From NCBI GenBank assembly GCA_964561605.1, contig CAZLQD010000001.1, positions 1-64,000 on the forward strand: a stretch of 64,000 nt of DNA, in the 5' to 3' direction. The position numbers were made by a program, and so were the translations under genes. The notes below the pieces were generated by a model. The model worked only from the letters and a program-made list of their open reading frames with translations, did not search any database and was not told where the DNA came from. The stretch is from JALUZX01 sp964561605. GTDB lineage: Bacteria; Planctomycetota; UBA1135; JALUZX01. Positions 7,199 through 15,622 of this stretch are shown here, one piece after another; the first letter of the stretch is position 1; every line of letters starts with the position of its first letter.

Positions 7199-8977
7199 CT
7201 ATTCCGGCGAGGGAAGACTGTCCGACTCGAGGTAGCGTTTCACCCGCTCCCCCGCCTCGTTGCGGAGGAACTCCTTGACCTGGGCCGTCGTGGAGAGGGA
7301 GAGGGCCTTGCCGGCCACCTCGCGGCACTCCTCCAGGGTGGTGTCGCTCAGGATCAATTTGATCCGGGGAATGAAGGGCGGGGCCACGGAGAAGGAGCGG
7401 TACCCCATTCCCACCAGGGCCATGGTGAGCTGGAAGTCCCCGGCCATCTCGCCGCAGATGGAGCAGGTCTTGCCCTCCCTGGTCCGGCAAACCTCGGCCA
7501 TGGAGGCCAGAATCCGCAGAACCGCCGGGTGGTAGGGATCGTAGAAGCGGGCCACCCTGGGATTGTCCCGGTCCACGGCCAGGAGGTACTGGACCAGGTC
7601 GTTGGTCCCGATGCTCACGAAGTCCACGGCGTCCAGGATCTCCGAGAGGCAGAAGGCCAGGGCCGGAACCTCCACCATGGCCCCCAGGAGGACCCCCTCG
7701 CCGGGAGGACTCCCCTCGCGGGCCAGGTCCTCGCCCACCCGGTTCAGGGCCTCCCGGGCGAGTTCCACCTCCTCCAGGGTGGAGATCATGGGGAGGAGGA
7801 TCGACGTAGGACCTTCCCGGCTCGCCCTGAGAAGGGCCCGAATCTGGGTGTAGAAGAGATCCATCATCCCGTAGGAGATCCGGATCCCCCTCCAGCCCAG
7901 GACGGGGTTGGACTCCTGGGGGGTGCGGAAGTACTCCAGGGGCTTGTCCCCCCCGATGTCGAGGGTCCGGAAGACCACCCTCTTGCCCTTGGCCCTCCTG
8001 AGAGTCTCGGCGTAGATCTCGTACTGCTCTTCCTCGGAGGGGAAGTTCCGCCTCTCCATGAAGGCGAATTCCGTGCGGAAGAGCCCGACCCCGTCGACCG
8101 TATCCATTTCCAGGTCGTCCAGGTCCCGGATCCCCTCGATGTTGACCATGAGGCTGATCCTCTCCCCGTCCTTCGTCCGGGCCGGTCTTCCCCTCAGGTG
8201 GGCCAGGCGGGCCTCCACACTCCGGTAGTTCCGCTCCTGCTCGAGCCACTCCTGGAGCTCCTTCTCGTCCAGGTCCAGGTGAACCTGGCCCGAGTCGCCG
8301 TCCACCGCCACCATGGTGCCTTCGGGGATCTTGGCGTAGAGATCCTCCACGCCCACGACGGCGGGAATCCCCAGGGACCGGGCCAGGATGGCCCCGTGGG
8401 AGTACTTTCCCCCCTTCTCGGTGACGATGGCGGCGCACAGCTCCTTGTCCAGGTCCCCCGCCCGGCTGGGCAGGAAGTCAAGGGCGGCGTGGACGAACCG
8501 CTCCTGGAGGAGGGCCTTGCTCCGCTTCCTCTTGAGCAGGACCATGAAGACCCGATTTCCCACGTCCCGGATATCGGCGGCCCGCTCGCGGAAGGCCGGG
8601 TCCAGGACCTCGTCGAAAGCCTTTTCGTACTTGGAGACCACCTTCTGGAGAGCCTGCTCCACGTTGATCTTCTCGGTGAAGATCAGCTCCCGTACGTCGT
8701 TGACGAAGACCGGGTCCTTCAGGATGGAGATCTGGGCGTCGAAGATGGCCGCGTCCTGGCGTGTCAAGGTTTGAGCCACCTGGCGGCGGAGCATGCGCAG
8801 GTCCTTCTCGGCCTGCTTGAGGGCGCTCCGGAAGCGCCTGACCTCCCCCTCGACGTCCTCGGGGGAGATCTTCCTCGTGGGGATGAACCGGGGGGAATCG
8901 TCGAAGTAGACGATCTTGCCCACCCCTACCCCGGGGGCGGCCCCCACACCTTTCACTGTCGTGGCCATGGGGGGCAT
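7199..8977 (-). CDS. ptsI: PTS enzyme I (phosphoenolpyruvate-protein phosphotransferase)
   Basis: Enzyme I takes phosphate from PEP onto a His and passes it to HPr. The 592-residue product has normal family length. The N-terminal and HPr-contact region is followed by the active-site motif GGKYSHGAILARSLGIPA with the phosphorylated His. The PEP/TIM-barrel part has VDGVGLFRTEFAFM, TLDIGGDKP and the Cys motif CSICGEMAGD. The start is ATG at 8977, or 8968 (MATTVKG), both behind a G-rich stretch. No HPr, EII or HPr kinase gene is in the window. It heads a signalling operon, hinting at a regulatory rather than sugar-transport role. Confidence 0.93.
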   Translation of the reverse strand: MPPMATTVKGVGAAPGVGVGKIVYFDDSPRFIPTRKISPEDVEGEVRRFRSALKQAEKDLRMLRRQVAQTLTRQDAAIFDAQISILKDPVFVNDVRELIFTEKINVEQALQKVVSKYEKAFDEVLDPAFRERAADIRDVGNRVFMVLLKRKRSKALLQERFVHAALDFLPSRAGDLDKELCAAIVTEKGGKYSHGAILARSLGIPAVVGVEDLYAKIPEGTMVAVDGDSGQVHLDLDEKELQEWLEQERNYRSVEARLAHLRGRPARTKDGERISLMVNIEGIRDLDDLEMDTVDGVGLFRTEFAFMERRNFPSEEEQYEIYAETLRRAKGKRVVFRTLDIGGDKPLEYFRTPQESNPVLGWRGIRISYGMMDLFYTQIRALLRASREGPTSILLPMISTLEEVELAREALNRVGEDLAREGSPPGEGVLLGAMVEVPALAFCLSEILDAVDFVSIGTNDLVQYLLAVDRDNPRVARFYDPYHPAVLRILASMAEVCRTREGKTCSICGEMAGDFQLTMALVGMGYRSFSVAPPFIPRIKLILSDTTLEECREVAGKALSLSTTAQVKEFLRNEAGERVKRYLESDSLPSPE

Positions 8978-9100
8978 CTTGCCCCCCGTGGGGACTTTAG
9001 GCAACGACCCCAGGCTTTCGAGAAGATCCCCGTCCCTCCTGCCGATAAGGAGAGAGGCATCCCCCGTGTGGGGAGAGCCCGTCTCCAGACGAGGTGGACC

Positions 9101-10456
9101 ATGCGATCCAGAACGCGCAGAAAGAGAACCCGTCCCGCCGCGGTCGAGGAAGATACCCCCGTGGCGGAAGCTGAACTCGAGCAGGCCCCACAGGTGCAGG
9201 TGACCCCCGGAAAGGGAGGTGGAGGCGGAGGCTGGATCCTCCTTCTCCCGGGAATCGTGCTCCTCGGGGGAGGGGGCTACCTGGCCGCTTCCCAGGGCGC
9301 CGCCGGAATCCCGCCCTCCCTGGCTGCGGCGGGCCCCTTCGCCGCCCTGGCCGGCCTTTTCCTCCTGGCCCTGAGCCCTCTCCTCTCTCATCTCCAGAGG
9401 AACGCCCGCAAGCTGGCCGACCTGGAAGAGGCCACGGAATTTCTCAAGGAGCAGGACAAGGCCATCCGCACAAGCCTGGCCGACCTCAACAGCATCGACG
9501 TGGCGGCCAAGCTCGCCCAGGTCGCCTCGGGAATGGCGCCGAGCGAGATCAAGGAAGCCCTGGTCAGGGCCGACGAGAAGATCTCGAACCTCACCAAGGC
9601 CACCAGGATGTTCTCCCAGCCGCTGGAGGAGCTCTCCAAGGGCGTGGCCGACCTGAGCGAGAGACTCGAGAAGGCCGAAGACTCCCTCCAGGAAATGCTC
9701 GCCTCCACCCAGACCTCGGCGGCCAGGCTCGAGGAGTTCGCCGCAGCCCTTCCCGCCAGGACGGCGGCCGAGACGGAGGAGATCCTCTCCTCCCGGCTCC
9801 CGGAGATCCTGGAGCGGTCCCTCCAGTCGGTCCTGGGGGGATGGAAGGAGAGGCTGGACTCCCTGGCGGGAGCCTTCGAGGAATTCCGGAAGGCCCAGGC
9901 GGAGGGCCGGACCGAATTCAAGGAGGCCCTGGAAGAGGGCCTCGCCGACCTTCGCCTCGCCCTGGGGGAGAGCGCCCAGGGATGGAAGGAAGGATTGGAA
10001 CAAGTCCTGGCGGACCTGGAGGAGAAGGTCGGCCGGGTGGTGGAAGAGAAGACCGGTCCCCTGAGGGAGGGCCTGGAAGAGGTCCGAGGCAGGGTGGAAT
10101 CCTTCCACTCGGGCCTGGATGCGGTCCGGCAGGATCTGGCCGGCCTGGGAGAGAAGGTCCAGGCAGGCCCGGCCGGTTCCGGCCCGGGAGGCATGGAGAG
10201 GGATCCCGCCGTGGACCAGGTGCTCCAGATCCTCCAGGGCCTGGAAAGGAAGGTCCAGGATCTCTCCGCCGGAATCCCGGCGGGAGGCCCGGCTCCCGCG
10301 CCGGAGCCGGCCCACGCCGTGGCGGGAGCGCCGGCCCAGGCATCCGGGACTCCTCCCCCTCCGCCCGCCTCGCCCCGCCCCAAGCCCCAGGGCAAGGGGG
10401 GAGGCTCCGTCCTGAGCGCCATCCAGAAACTCAAGCAGATGCGCGGAAACGGCTGA
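9101..10456 (+). CDS. Membrane-anchored coiled-coil protein, function unknown
   Basis: After a basic, Glu/Pro-rich N-terminus, two hydrophobic segments (about residues 45-65 and 75-95) form a membrane hairpin. About 270 residues of heptad-rich helix follow (repeated ADLEE, LEEV and similar). The C-terminal 60 residues are Pro/Ala/Gly-rich and end in a short basic helix. This layout resembles methyl-accepting-like or apolipoprotein-like coiled coils, but no signalling hairpin motif is present. GAGGTGG lies 3 bases before the ATG. It is transcribed divergently from ptsI and ends near a bidirectional terminator. Confidence 0.75.
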   Translation: MRSRTRRKRTRPAAVEEDTPVAEAELEQAPQVQVTPGKGGGGGGWILLLPGIVLLGGGGYLAASQGAAGIPPSLAAAGPFAALAGLFLLALSPLLSHLQRNARKLADLEEATEFLKEQDKAIRTSLADLNSIDVAAKLAQVASGMAPSEIKEALVRADEKISNLTKATRMFSQPLEELSKGVADLSERLEKAEDSLQEMLASTQTSAARLEEFAAALPARTAAETEEILSSRLPEILERSLQSVLGGWKERLDSLAGAFEEFRKAQAEGRTEFKEALEEGLADLRLALGESAQGWKEGLEQVLADLEEKVGRVVEEKTGPLREGLEEVRGRVESFHSGLDAVRQDLAGLGEKVQAGPAGSGPGGMERDPAVDQVLQILQGLERKVQDLSAGIPAGGPAPAPEPAHAVAGAPAQASGTPPPPPASPRPKPQGKGGGSVLSAIQKLKQMRGNG

Positions 10457-10508
10457 GAGGAGGCCCTCCTCCCGGGAGGGTCTCCGCCGGAAACCGGCGG
10501 ATCCCGGA

Positions 10509-10538
10509 GAGCCCGTGCCTTTCCGGCGCGGGCTCTTT
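10509..10538. terminator. Bidirectional terminator between the coiled-coil gene and glyQS
   Basis: GAGCCCGTGCC pairs with GGCGCGGGCTC (one mismatch), followed by CTTT on the top strand; the mirror side is G/A-rich. It lies 2 bases from the glyQS stop and 52 bases after the coiled-coil gene. A second perfect hairpin, CCGCCGG-AAA-CCGGCGG, sits just upstream at 10484-10500. Confidence 0.6.
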
Positions 10539-10540
10539 CA

Positions 10541-11881
10541 TCAGGTCCTGCGCCAGGCCTTGATCCGGGCCTTGACCTCCTCCACGACCCGGTCGGCCGG
10601 AATCCGCTCCTGCTGCATCGTGTCCCGGTCGCGGATGGTGACGGTCCCGTCCTCCATTGTTTTCCCGTCGACCGTAATGCACCAGGGGGTCCCCACCTCG
10701 TCCTGGCGGCGGTACCGCCTCCCGATGGCCCCCTTCTCGTCGTAGAAGGAGCTGACCCCGGCCTCCCGGAGATCGGCGGCGATCCCCCTGGCCTTCTCGG
10801 GCATGCCGTCCCTGCGCACCAGGGGGAAGACCGCCGCAGTCACAGGCGCGATCTCAGGGTGCAGGTGCAGGACCGTCCGGGTCTCGGTCTTGCCCTTCGA
10901 GCCGGGCACCTCCTCTTCGTCGTACGCGTCGATGAGGAACGTGATGAGGGCCCGGTCCACGCCCGCGGCGGGCTCCACCACGTGGGGAATATAGGACTCG
11001 CGGGTCTCCTCCTCGAAGATGGACAGCCTGGCCCCCGAGTATTCGGAATGGCGCTTGAGATCGAAGTCCCCCCGCTTTGCGATGCCTTCCAGCTCGGACC
11101 ACCCGAAGGGGAAGAGGTATTCCACGTCCGTGCAACCCGTGGAGTAGTGGGCCAGCTCCTCCGGCTCGTGGGGGCGCAGGCGGAGGTTCCCGCGGCGCAC
11201 GCCGTATTTGACGTACCACTCGAACCTCTCCTTCACCCAGTATTCGTACCACTTGTCGTCCTCTCCGGGCCGGATGAAGTACTCCATCTCCATCTGCTCG
11301 AACTCCCGCATCCGGAAGACGAAGTTCCGGGCCACGATCTCGTTGCGGAAGGACTTGCCGATCTGGGCAACGCCGAAGGGGGGCTTGAGACGGGAGGAAT
11401 TGAGGACGTTCAGGAAGTTGACGAAGATCCCCTGGGCCGTCTCGGGCCTGAGGTAGACGATGGAGGCCGAGTCCTCCACGGGCCCGAAGTGGGTCTTGAA
11501 CATGAGGTTGAACTGGCGGGGCTCGGTCAGCTCGCCGCCGCAATCGGGACACCGGTCCCCCTCCAGCTGGTCGGCCCGGAAACGGCGCCTGCACTGCTTG
11601 CAGTCCACCATAGGATCGTGGAAGCCCTCCACGTGCCCCGAGGCCTCCCAGACCTTGGGGTGCTGGATGATGGCCGAATCCAGGCCCACCACGTCCTCCC
11701 GGGCGGTGACCATCTCCTTCCACCAGGCCCTCTTGACGTTCTGCTTCATCTCCACGCCCAAGGGGCCGTAGTCGTAGCTCGCCGAGAGCCCGCCGTAGAT
11801 CTCGCTGGAAGGAAAGACGAAGCCCCTGCGCTTGCACAGGGAGACGATCTTCTCCATCACGTCCTGGGGCTCTTTCTGCAT
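10541..11881 (-). CDS. glyQS: Glycyl-tRNA synthetase, dimeric single-chain type
   Basis: It charges tRNA-Gly. The 446-residue protein is the alpha2-type GlyRS, not the split alpha/beta enzyme. Visible marks are YGGLSASYDYGPLG near the N-terminus, a four-Cys zinc-ribbon-like insert (CKQC and CPDC, residues about 93-115), class II motif 2 (FRNEIVARNFVFRMREFEQ), motif 3 (GVDRALITFL), and a C-terminal anticodon-binding domain. It has its own TTGACC-N17-TATACA promoter and is monocistronic. Confidence 0.96.
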   Translation of the reverse strand: MQKEPQDVMEKIVSLCKRRGFVFPSSEIYGGLSASYDYGPLGVEMKQNVKRAWWKEMVTAREDVVGLDSAIIQHPKVWEASGHVEGFHDPMVDCKQCRRRFRADQLEGDRCPDCGGELTEPRQFNLMFKTHFGPVEDSASIVYLRPETAQGIFVNFLNVLNSSRLKPPFGVAQIGKSFRNEIVARNFVFRMREFEQMEMEYFIRPGEDDKWYEYWVKERFEWYVKYGVRRGNLRLRPHEPEELAHYSTGCTDVEYLFPFGWSELEGIAKRGDFDLKRHSEYSGARLSIFEEETRESYIPHVVEPAAGVDRALITFLIDAYDEEEVPGSKGKTETRTVLHLHPEIAPVTAAVFPLVRRDGMPEKARGIAADLREAGVSSFYDEKGAIGRRYRRQDEVGTPWCITVDGKTMEDGTVTIRDRDTMQQERIPADRVVEEVKARIKAWRRT

Positions 11882-11937
11882 GGGGGATCTCCTCTCGCTG
11901 GATGGGGCCCGCTCCCGGGAGTTCGGGAAAGGGCCCC

Positions 11938-11966
11938 TGTATAGACGAGGGCTCCAGCCGGGTCAA
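11938..11966 (-). promoter_or_regulatory. Sigma-70-type promoter of glyQS
   Basis: Reading leftward, TTGACC (11966-11961), a 17-base spacer and TATACA (11943-11938) form a strong promoter. The predicted leader to the ATG at 11881 is about 50 bases. This is too short for a T-box and shows no obvious one. Confidence 0.65.
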
Positions 11967-12004
11967 ACCGGGAAGGAAGGGAGGAACGGCCCGGGCAGGG
12001 AGGT

Positions 12005-12781
12005 ATGATCGACCCCATGCAGGATCCGCCGGCCATGGACAAGAAGGAGTCCCCTCGGGGAGAGCACCCTCCTCTCACTCCTTCCCGGCTCCCCCTTCCG
12101 GCCTTCCTGGCCGCCTGGGACGGAAGCATCCTCTCCTGGAACGGACCCTTCGAGGAACTCCTGGAGATGCCCCCCTCCATCCGGGCCCCCCACCTGGTGC
12201 GCCAGGAGCTCCTGGAAAGGCCCTACCTCTACCTGGCCGAGATCCGCCGGAAGGCGGAAAGGGGGGGGAGTCTGCGCCTGAGGATGAGGACCCTCTCGGG
12301 CCGCCCCCTGGACCTCCTGGCCCACGTCTCCACCGGGCCGGGGGAAGGAGGGAAGGCCCCCTTCCTGGCCCTCCTCCTCGATGCCCGCCCCTGGGCCGAG
12401 ACCGAGGCCGCCCTCAGGGCGGAGATCCACCACCTGGAGGATCTCCTGGAGGAAACGGCCGGAGAGAACGGCAGGAGGGAGGCTCTCTGGAAGGACGCCG
12501 CCCGGGGACTCCTCCAGGCATTTCCCGCAAGAGCGGTCCTCCTGGACCGGCGCCTGGAAGTCCTCCTCCCCACCCAGGGCGAGGGAGGCCCGCCGGTCCT
12601 CTGCACCAAGCACCTCCTGGGGTCTCCCGGAACCTGCCCGGAATGCCTGGCGGCGAAGGCCCTGGAGGAAGGACGGGAGGTCCGGGCCCTCCTGGAGGGA
12701 AGAGAACTCCGGGCGAGGCCCCTTCCGGGAGGGCTGGTCCTGGAATGGGTGGAAGAGGAAGGAGGGGAAGGGCGGGGATGA
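12005..12781 (+). CDS. PAS-like sensor protein with CxxC-containing domain
   Basis: The protein is 258 residues. A PAS-like start (PAFLAAWDGSILSWNGPFEELL) is followed by a coiled linker (about 138-165) and a second PAS-like segment (AVLLDRRLEVLLP). The latter holds Cys residues in VLCTKHLLGSPGTCPECLA, a pattern seen in PAS domains that bind metal or sense redox. No kinase or DNA-binding output is present. Starts at 12005, 12017 and 12035 are all possible; GGAGGT at 11999-12004 is too close to the first and rather far from the second. Its TGA overlaps the ATG of the Nudix gene. Confidence 0.7.
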   Translation: MIDPMQDPPAMDKKESPRGEHPPLTPSRLPLPAFLAAWDGSILSWNGPFEELLEMPPSIRAPHLVRQELLERPYLYLAEIRRKAERGGSLRLRMRTLSGRPLDLLAHVSTGPGEGGKAPFLALLLDARPWAETEAALRAEIHHLEDLLEETAGENGRREALWKDAARGLLQAFPARAVLLDRRLEVLLPTQGEGGPPVLCTKHLLGSPGTCPECLAAKALEEGREVRALLEGRELRARPLPGGLVLEWVEEEGGEGRG

Positions 12782-13386
12782 TCCCCCTGGAGGCTCCCGC
12801 CCCGGAGATCCTGCCGGGCCTCCTGGGAAAGGAGGCGACTCCCCCTGCGGCCCCCGAGAGGAAGCAGGGTGCAGTGCTCCTCCCCCTCGTTCCCGCCGGG
12901 GAGGAGGTCCTCAGGCCGAAGCTCGGGGAAACGGCCGTCCTCTTCACCCTCCGCACGAGGACCGTGGCCAGCCACAAGGGAGAGGTGTCTTTTCCGGGAG
13001 GCCGGATCGAACCGGGGGAGACGCCCCGGGAAGCGGCTCTCCGGGAGACCTCGGAAGAGCTCCGACTTCCCCGGGAGGCAATCCGGATCTCCGGTTTCCT
13101 GGGCTCCTTTCCCACGTCCACCACGAGCTGGGAGATCCGGGCCTTCGCGGGCTTCCTGCCTCCCGGGGGCTGGGATCCCTTGCCGGGCGAAGTGGAGGCG
13201 GCCTTCCTCGTGCCCCTCCCCGACCTCCTGGAGGCGAGAGCGGCCCAGCGGAGGCCCACCACTCTAAAGGGGCCTCCATGGCCCACCTTCCTCCACCGCT
13301 CGGGGAACCGGCGGTTCACCATCTGGGGGGCCACGGCCCGGATCCTGGCCGCCTTCCTGGACCTCCTCCTGGACGCCCGGGCCTGA
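12778..13386 (+). CDS. Nudix hydrolase, CoA pyrophosphatase-like
   Basis: The full Nudix box is present: GRIEPGETPREAALRETSEEL, matching Gx5Ex7REUxEE. Upstream VASHKGEVSFPGG is typical of the NudL/CoAse subgroup, which cleaves CoA and its derivatives into phosphopantetheine and 3',5'-ADP. At 202 residues it matches that family. The ATG overlaps the TGA of the PAS/CxxC gene (ATGA), so the two are translationally coupled; a redox or thiol link is possible but is inference. Confidence 0.85.
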   Translation: MIPLEAPAPEILPGLLGKEATPPAAPERKQGAVLLPLVPAGEEVLRPKLGETAVLFTLRTRTVASHKGEVSFPGGRIEPGETPREAALRETSEELRLPREAIRISGFLGSFPTSTTSWEIRAFAGFLPPGGWDPLPGEVEAAFLVPLPDLLEARAAQRRPTTLKGPPWPTFLHRSGNRRFTIWGATARILAAFLDLLLDARA

Positions 13387-13694
13387 GCCCCCCACCGAGG
13401 ATCCCCGGGAAAATTCCCCCGGTCCCCGAGAGGTCCTTCCCTCCTGACCTTCCTCTTCCTCCCCGGATCCGATAGACCCTGCAGGGGAAACCCCAGACCA
13501 CCTGCCCCATCACGGAAGGCCCTTTCCTCCGCCGCCCACTCGGTCCCCCTTTTCCCTCCCCTCTCCTCTCCCCGGGGCGGAGCTCTCCGCTCCGGGGACC
13601 CGACCCTCCCCGCAGGGGCGGCAGGCCGCCCGCCGGGGAGGAATCCCCCCTATCGAGGTGAAAAACGGGGCCCGCCGTGCTAAGACATGCCCCC
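13387..13694. other. 308-base intergenic region with two strong hairpins
   Basis: No gene fits here. Two perfect or near-perfect stem-loops lie close to the trehalose cassette: 13570-13597 (CCCCGG, then GCGGAG-CT-CTCCGC, then CCGGGG) and 13605-13641 (outer CCTCCCCG/CGGGGAGG, inner GGGCGGC-AG-GCCGCCC). Neither has a T-tract, so they could be leader RNA structure rather than terminators. I could not pick a clear promoter. Confidence 0.5.
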
Positions 13695-14387
13695 ATGGAA
13701 AAGAAGGAACCCCAAGCCTCCGAGCAGGTGGAGCCCTTCGCCCTCAGGGACTGCTCCCTCATGAGCCTGGCCACGGGGGTCCGGGTCCAGAACCTCCGGG
13801 AGTTGAGGGAGAAGCTCCTGGTGGTGGACCGGTCCGCAATCTACCACCATTTCTGGGGACGCCTGCTCCAGCCCCACTTCGTGGAGCCCGAGTACAACAA
13901 CGACTTCGCCTCCTGGGCCTGGAGGGCCCTCCACGAAAAGGCCCTGGCCGAAAGGCTGAGCATGGTCAACCCGGCCCGGATGACCGACATCGAGGACCTG
14001 CGCCAGGAACTCGTGGAGATCGTAGAGGCCCGGCTGGACGAGAGCGAACTCGTTCCCTGGGCGAGGACGGACCAGGCCTTCCATTTCATCCGCTCCCAGG
14101 TGGTGGTCCTGGATACGGGAATCCGGGTGGAAAGGCCCGAGGAGCTGGCCGAGATCGTCCCCCACCTCTCCCGGGAGAGCATCTTCTACCATTTCATCGA
14201 CGCCCGCCGGCGGACTCCCGGCCAGGTGGACGACTTCAGCGCCTGGCTCTCGGGTTACGGGGACACCTACGAAGAACTCCGGTCCCGGCTCTCCTCCATC
14301 GATCCCTACTTCGCCACCCTGGAGGACCTGAGGGCCATCCTGTCGGGCATCTTCCGGGAATTCTTCCAGGGAGGGAAAGAAGGGTGA
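13695..14387 (+). CDS. DUF5752-type protein, internally duplicated, trehalose cassette
   Basis: It consists of two tandem copies of one domain, so the pair is a duplication. Copy 1 (about residues 25-120) has GVRVQNLRELREKL, AIYHHF, NDFASWAW, DIEDLRQEL; copy 2 (about 140-230) has GIRVERPEELAEI, SIFYHF, DDFSAWL, TLEDLRAIL. The family is known beside trehalose synthase genes; its biochemical role is not established. A GTG at 13677 would extend it by 6 residues. Its TGA overlaps the GTG of the treT-like gene (GTGA), so the two are coupled. Confidence 0.8.
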   Translation: MEKKEPQASEQVEPFALRDCSLMSLATGVRVQNLRELREKLLVVDRSAIYHHFWGRLLQPHFVEPEYNNDFASWAWRALHEKALAERLSMVNPARMTDIEDLRQELVEIVEARLDESELVPWARTDQAFHFIRSQVVVLDTGIRVERPEELAEIVPHLSRESIFYHFIDARRRTPGQVDDFSAWLSGYGDTYEELRSRLSSIDPYFATLEDLRAILSGIFREFFQGGKEG

Positions 14388-15622
14388 GTGATCTTCTCGA
14401 CAGTTACGCCCTCGTGGCAGGCGAGACGGAAGTCAGCCACCTTCGCCAGCTCGCCCGCAGGCTGGAAGGCCTGAAGGTAGTCCACGTCAACTCCACCCGG
14501 GTCGGAGGAGGCGTGGCGGAGATCCTCCAGAAGATGGTCCCCCTCATGAAGGCCCTGGGCATCGAGGCCTCCTGGGAGGTCGTAACGGGTCCGCCGGACT
14601 TCTACAGGTGCACCAAGGGCTTCCACAACGCCCTCCAGGGCATGTCCACCGGGCCCTCGGAGGCGCTCCTCCAGGTCTACGAGGAAACCAACGCCGAGGA
14701 AGCGGAGAAACTCCGGCCCTTCCTGGAAGATGCGGACTTCGTCTTCATCCACGACCCCCAGCCAGCGGCCCTGCTCCAGCACTTTCCCCAGAGAAAGGGG
14801 AAGTGGATCTGGCGGTGCCACATCGACGTGAGCAGGCCCTACAGGCCCGTCTGGAAATACCTGCGTCGTTTCGTCTCCTCCTACGACGCCAGCATCTTCT
14901 CCCTCCCCGACTTCGCCCAGCCCCTCCCCCATCCCCAGTTCCTCGTCCCCCCCAGCATCGATCCCCTCAGCGAGAAGAACATGGAACTCCCCGAGGAGGA
15001 GGTCCAGAGCGTCTACTCCCGCTTCGACCTGGATCCCCACCTTCCGCTGGTCCTCCAGGTCTCCCGGTACGACCGATTCAAGGATCCCCTCGGGGTGATC
15101 GCCGCCTGCAGGCTCGCCCGGGAACTCACCCCGCTCCAGCTTGTCCTGGCGGGGGGAGGAGCCACGGACGACCCCGAGGGGGAGGCCGTCCTCCAGGAAG
15201 TCCGGGACGCAGCGGCCGACGACCCTGGGATCCGGGTCCTGGTCCTTCCCTCCGACGCCCACCGGACGATCAACGCCCTCCAGAGGGCCGCCGACATCGT
15301 GATGCAGAAATCCACCCGCGAAGGTTTCGGCCTGACCGTATCCGAGGCCATGTGGAAGGGCAAGCCCGTGATCGGCGGCGACACGGGAGGAATCAAGCTC
15401 CAGGTGGTGGACCACTTCACGGGTTTCCTCGTGCGGACCCCGGAAGGGGCCGCCCTCCGGATCCGCTACCTGCTCCACAGGAGAGACAAGCTCGAGGCCA
15501 TGGGCAGAAGGGCCCGGGAATTCGTGGGACGCAATTTCCTGATCACCCGCCATCTCAGGGAATACCTCTCACTGATGCTGGGCCTCCTCACGGGAGACCA
15601 GGACAGGATCATGGTGGCGTGA
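14384..15622 (+). CDS. treT: Trehalose synthase-type glycosyltransferase (TreT, GT4)
   Basis: TreT makes trehalose in one reversible step from an NDP-glucose and glucose. The 412-residue length equals characterised family members. N-terminal marks are VVHVNSTRVGGGVAEIL and FIHDPQPAALL; C-terminal GT-B marks are VLQVSRYDRFKDPLGVI, QKSTREGFGLTVSEAMWKGK and the donor-site glutamates within it, followed by GGDTGGI. It starts with GTG overlapping the upstream TGA. With OtsB and OtsA downstream, the cell would have two biosynthetic routes. Confidence 0.88.
   Translation: MSDLLDSYALVAGETEVSHLRQLARRLEGLKVVHVNSTRVGGGVAEILQKMVPLMKALGIEASWEVVTGPPDFYRCTKGFHNALQGMSTGPSEALLQVYEETNAEEAEKLRPFLEDADFVFIHDPQPAALLQHFPQRKGKWIWRCHIDVSRPYRPVWKYLRRFVSSYDASIFSLPDFAQPLPHPQFLVPPSIDPLSEKNMELPEEEVQSVYSRFDLDPHLPLVLQVSRYDRFKDPLGVIAACRLARELTPLQLVLAGGGATDDPEGEAVLQEVRDAAADDPGIRVLVLPSDAHRTINALQRAADIVMQKSTREGFGLTVSEAMWKGKPVIGGDTGGIKLQVVDHFTGFLVRTPEGAALRIRYLLHRRDKLEAMGRRAREFVGRNFLITRHLREYLSLMLGLLTGDQDRIMVA

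Noticed and set aside
4892..9100. A giant rightward open frame joined to the coiled-coil gene
   Set aside because: It is antisense to well-recognised kinase and ptsI genes; the real gene starts at 9101 behind GAGGTGG.
8978..10315. N-terminal extension of ptsI reaching back to 10315
   Set aside because: The extra 446 residues are the antisense of the coiled-coil gene and show no EI homology; family length is met from 8977.
11882..12000. T-box leader for glyQS
   Set aside because: The leader predicted from the promoter is about 50 bases, far too short, and no T-box sequence is present.
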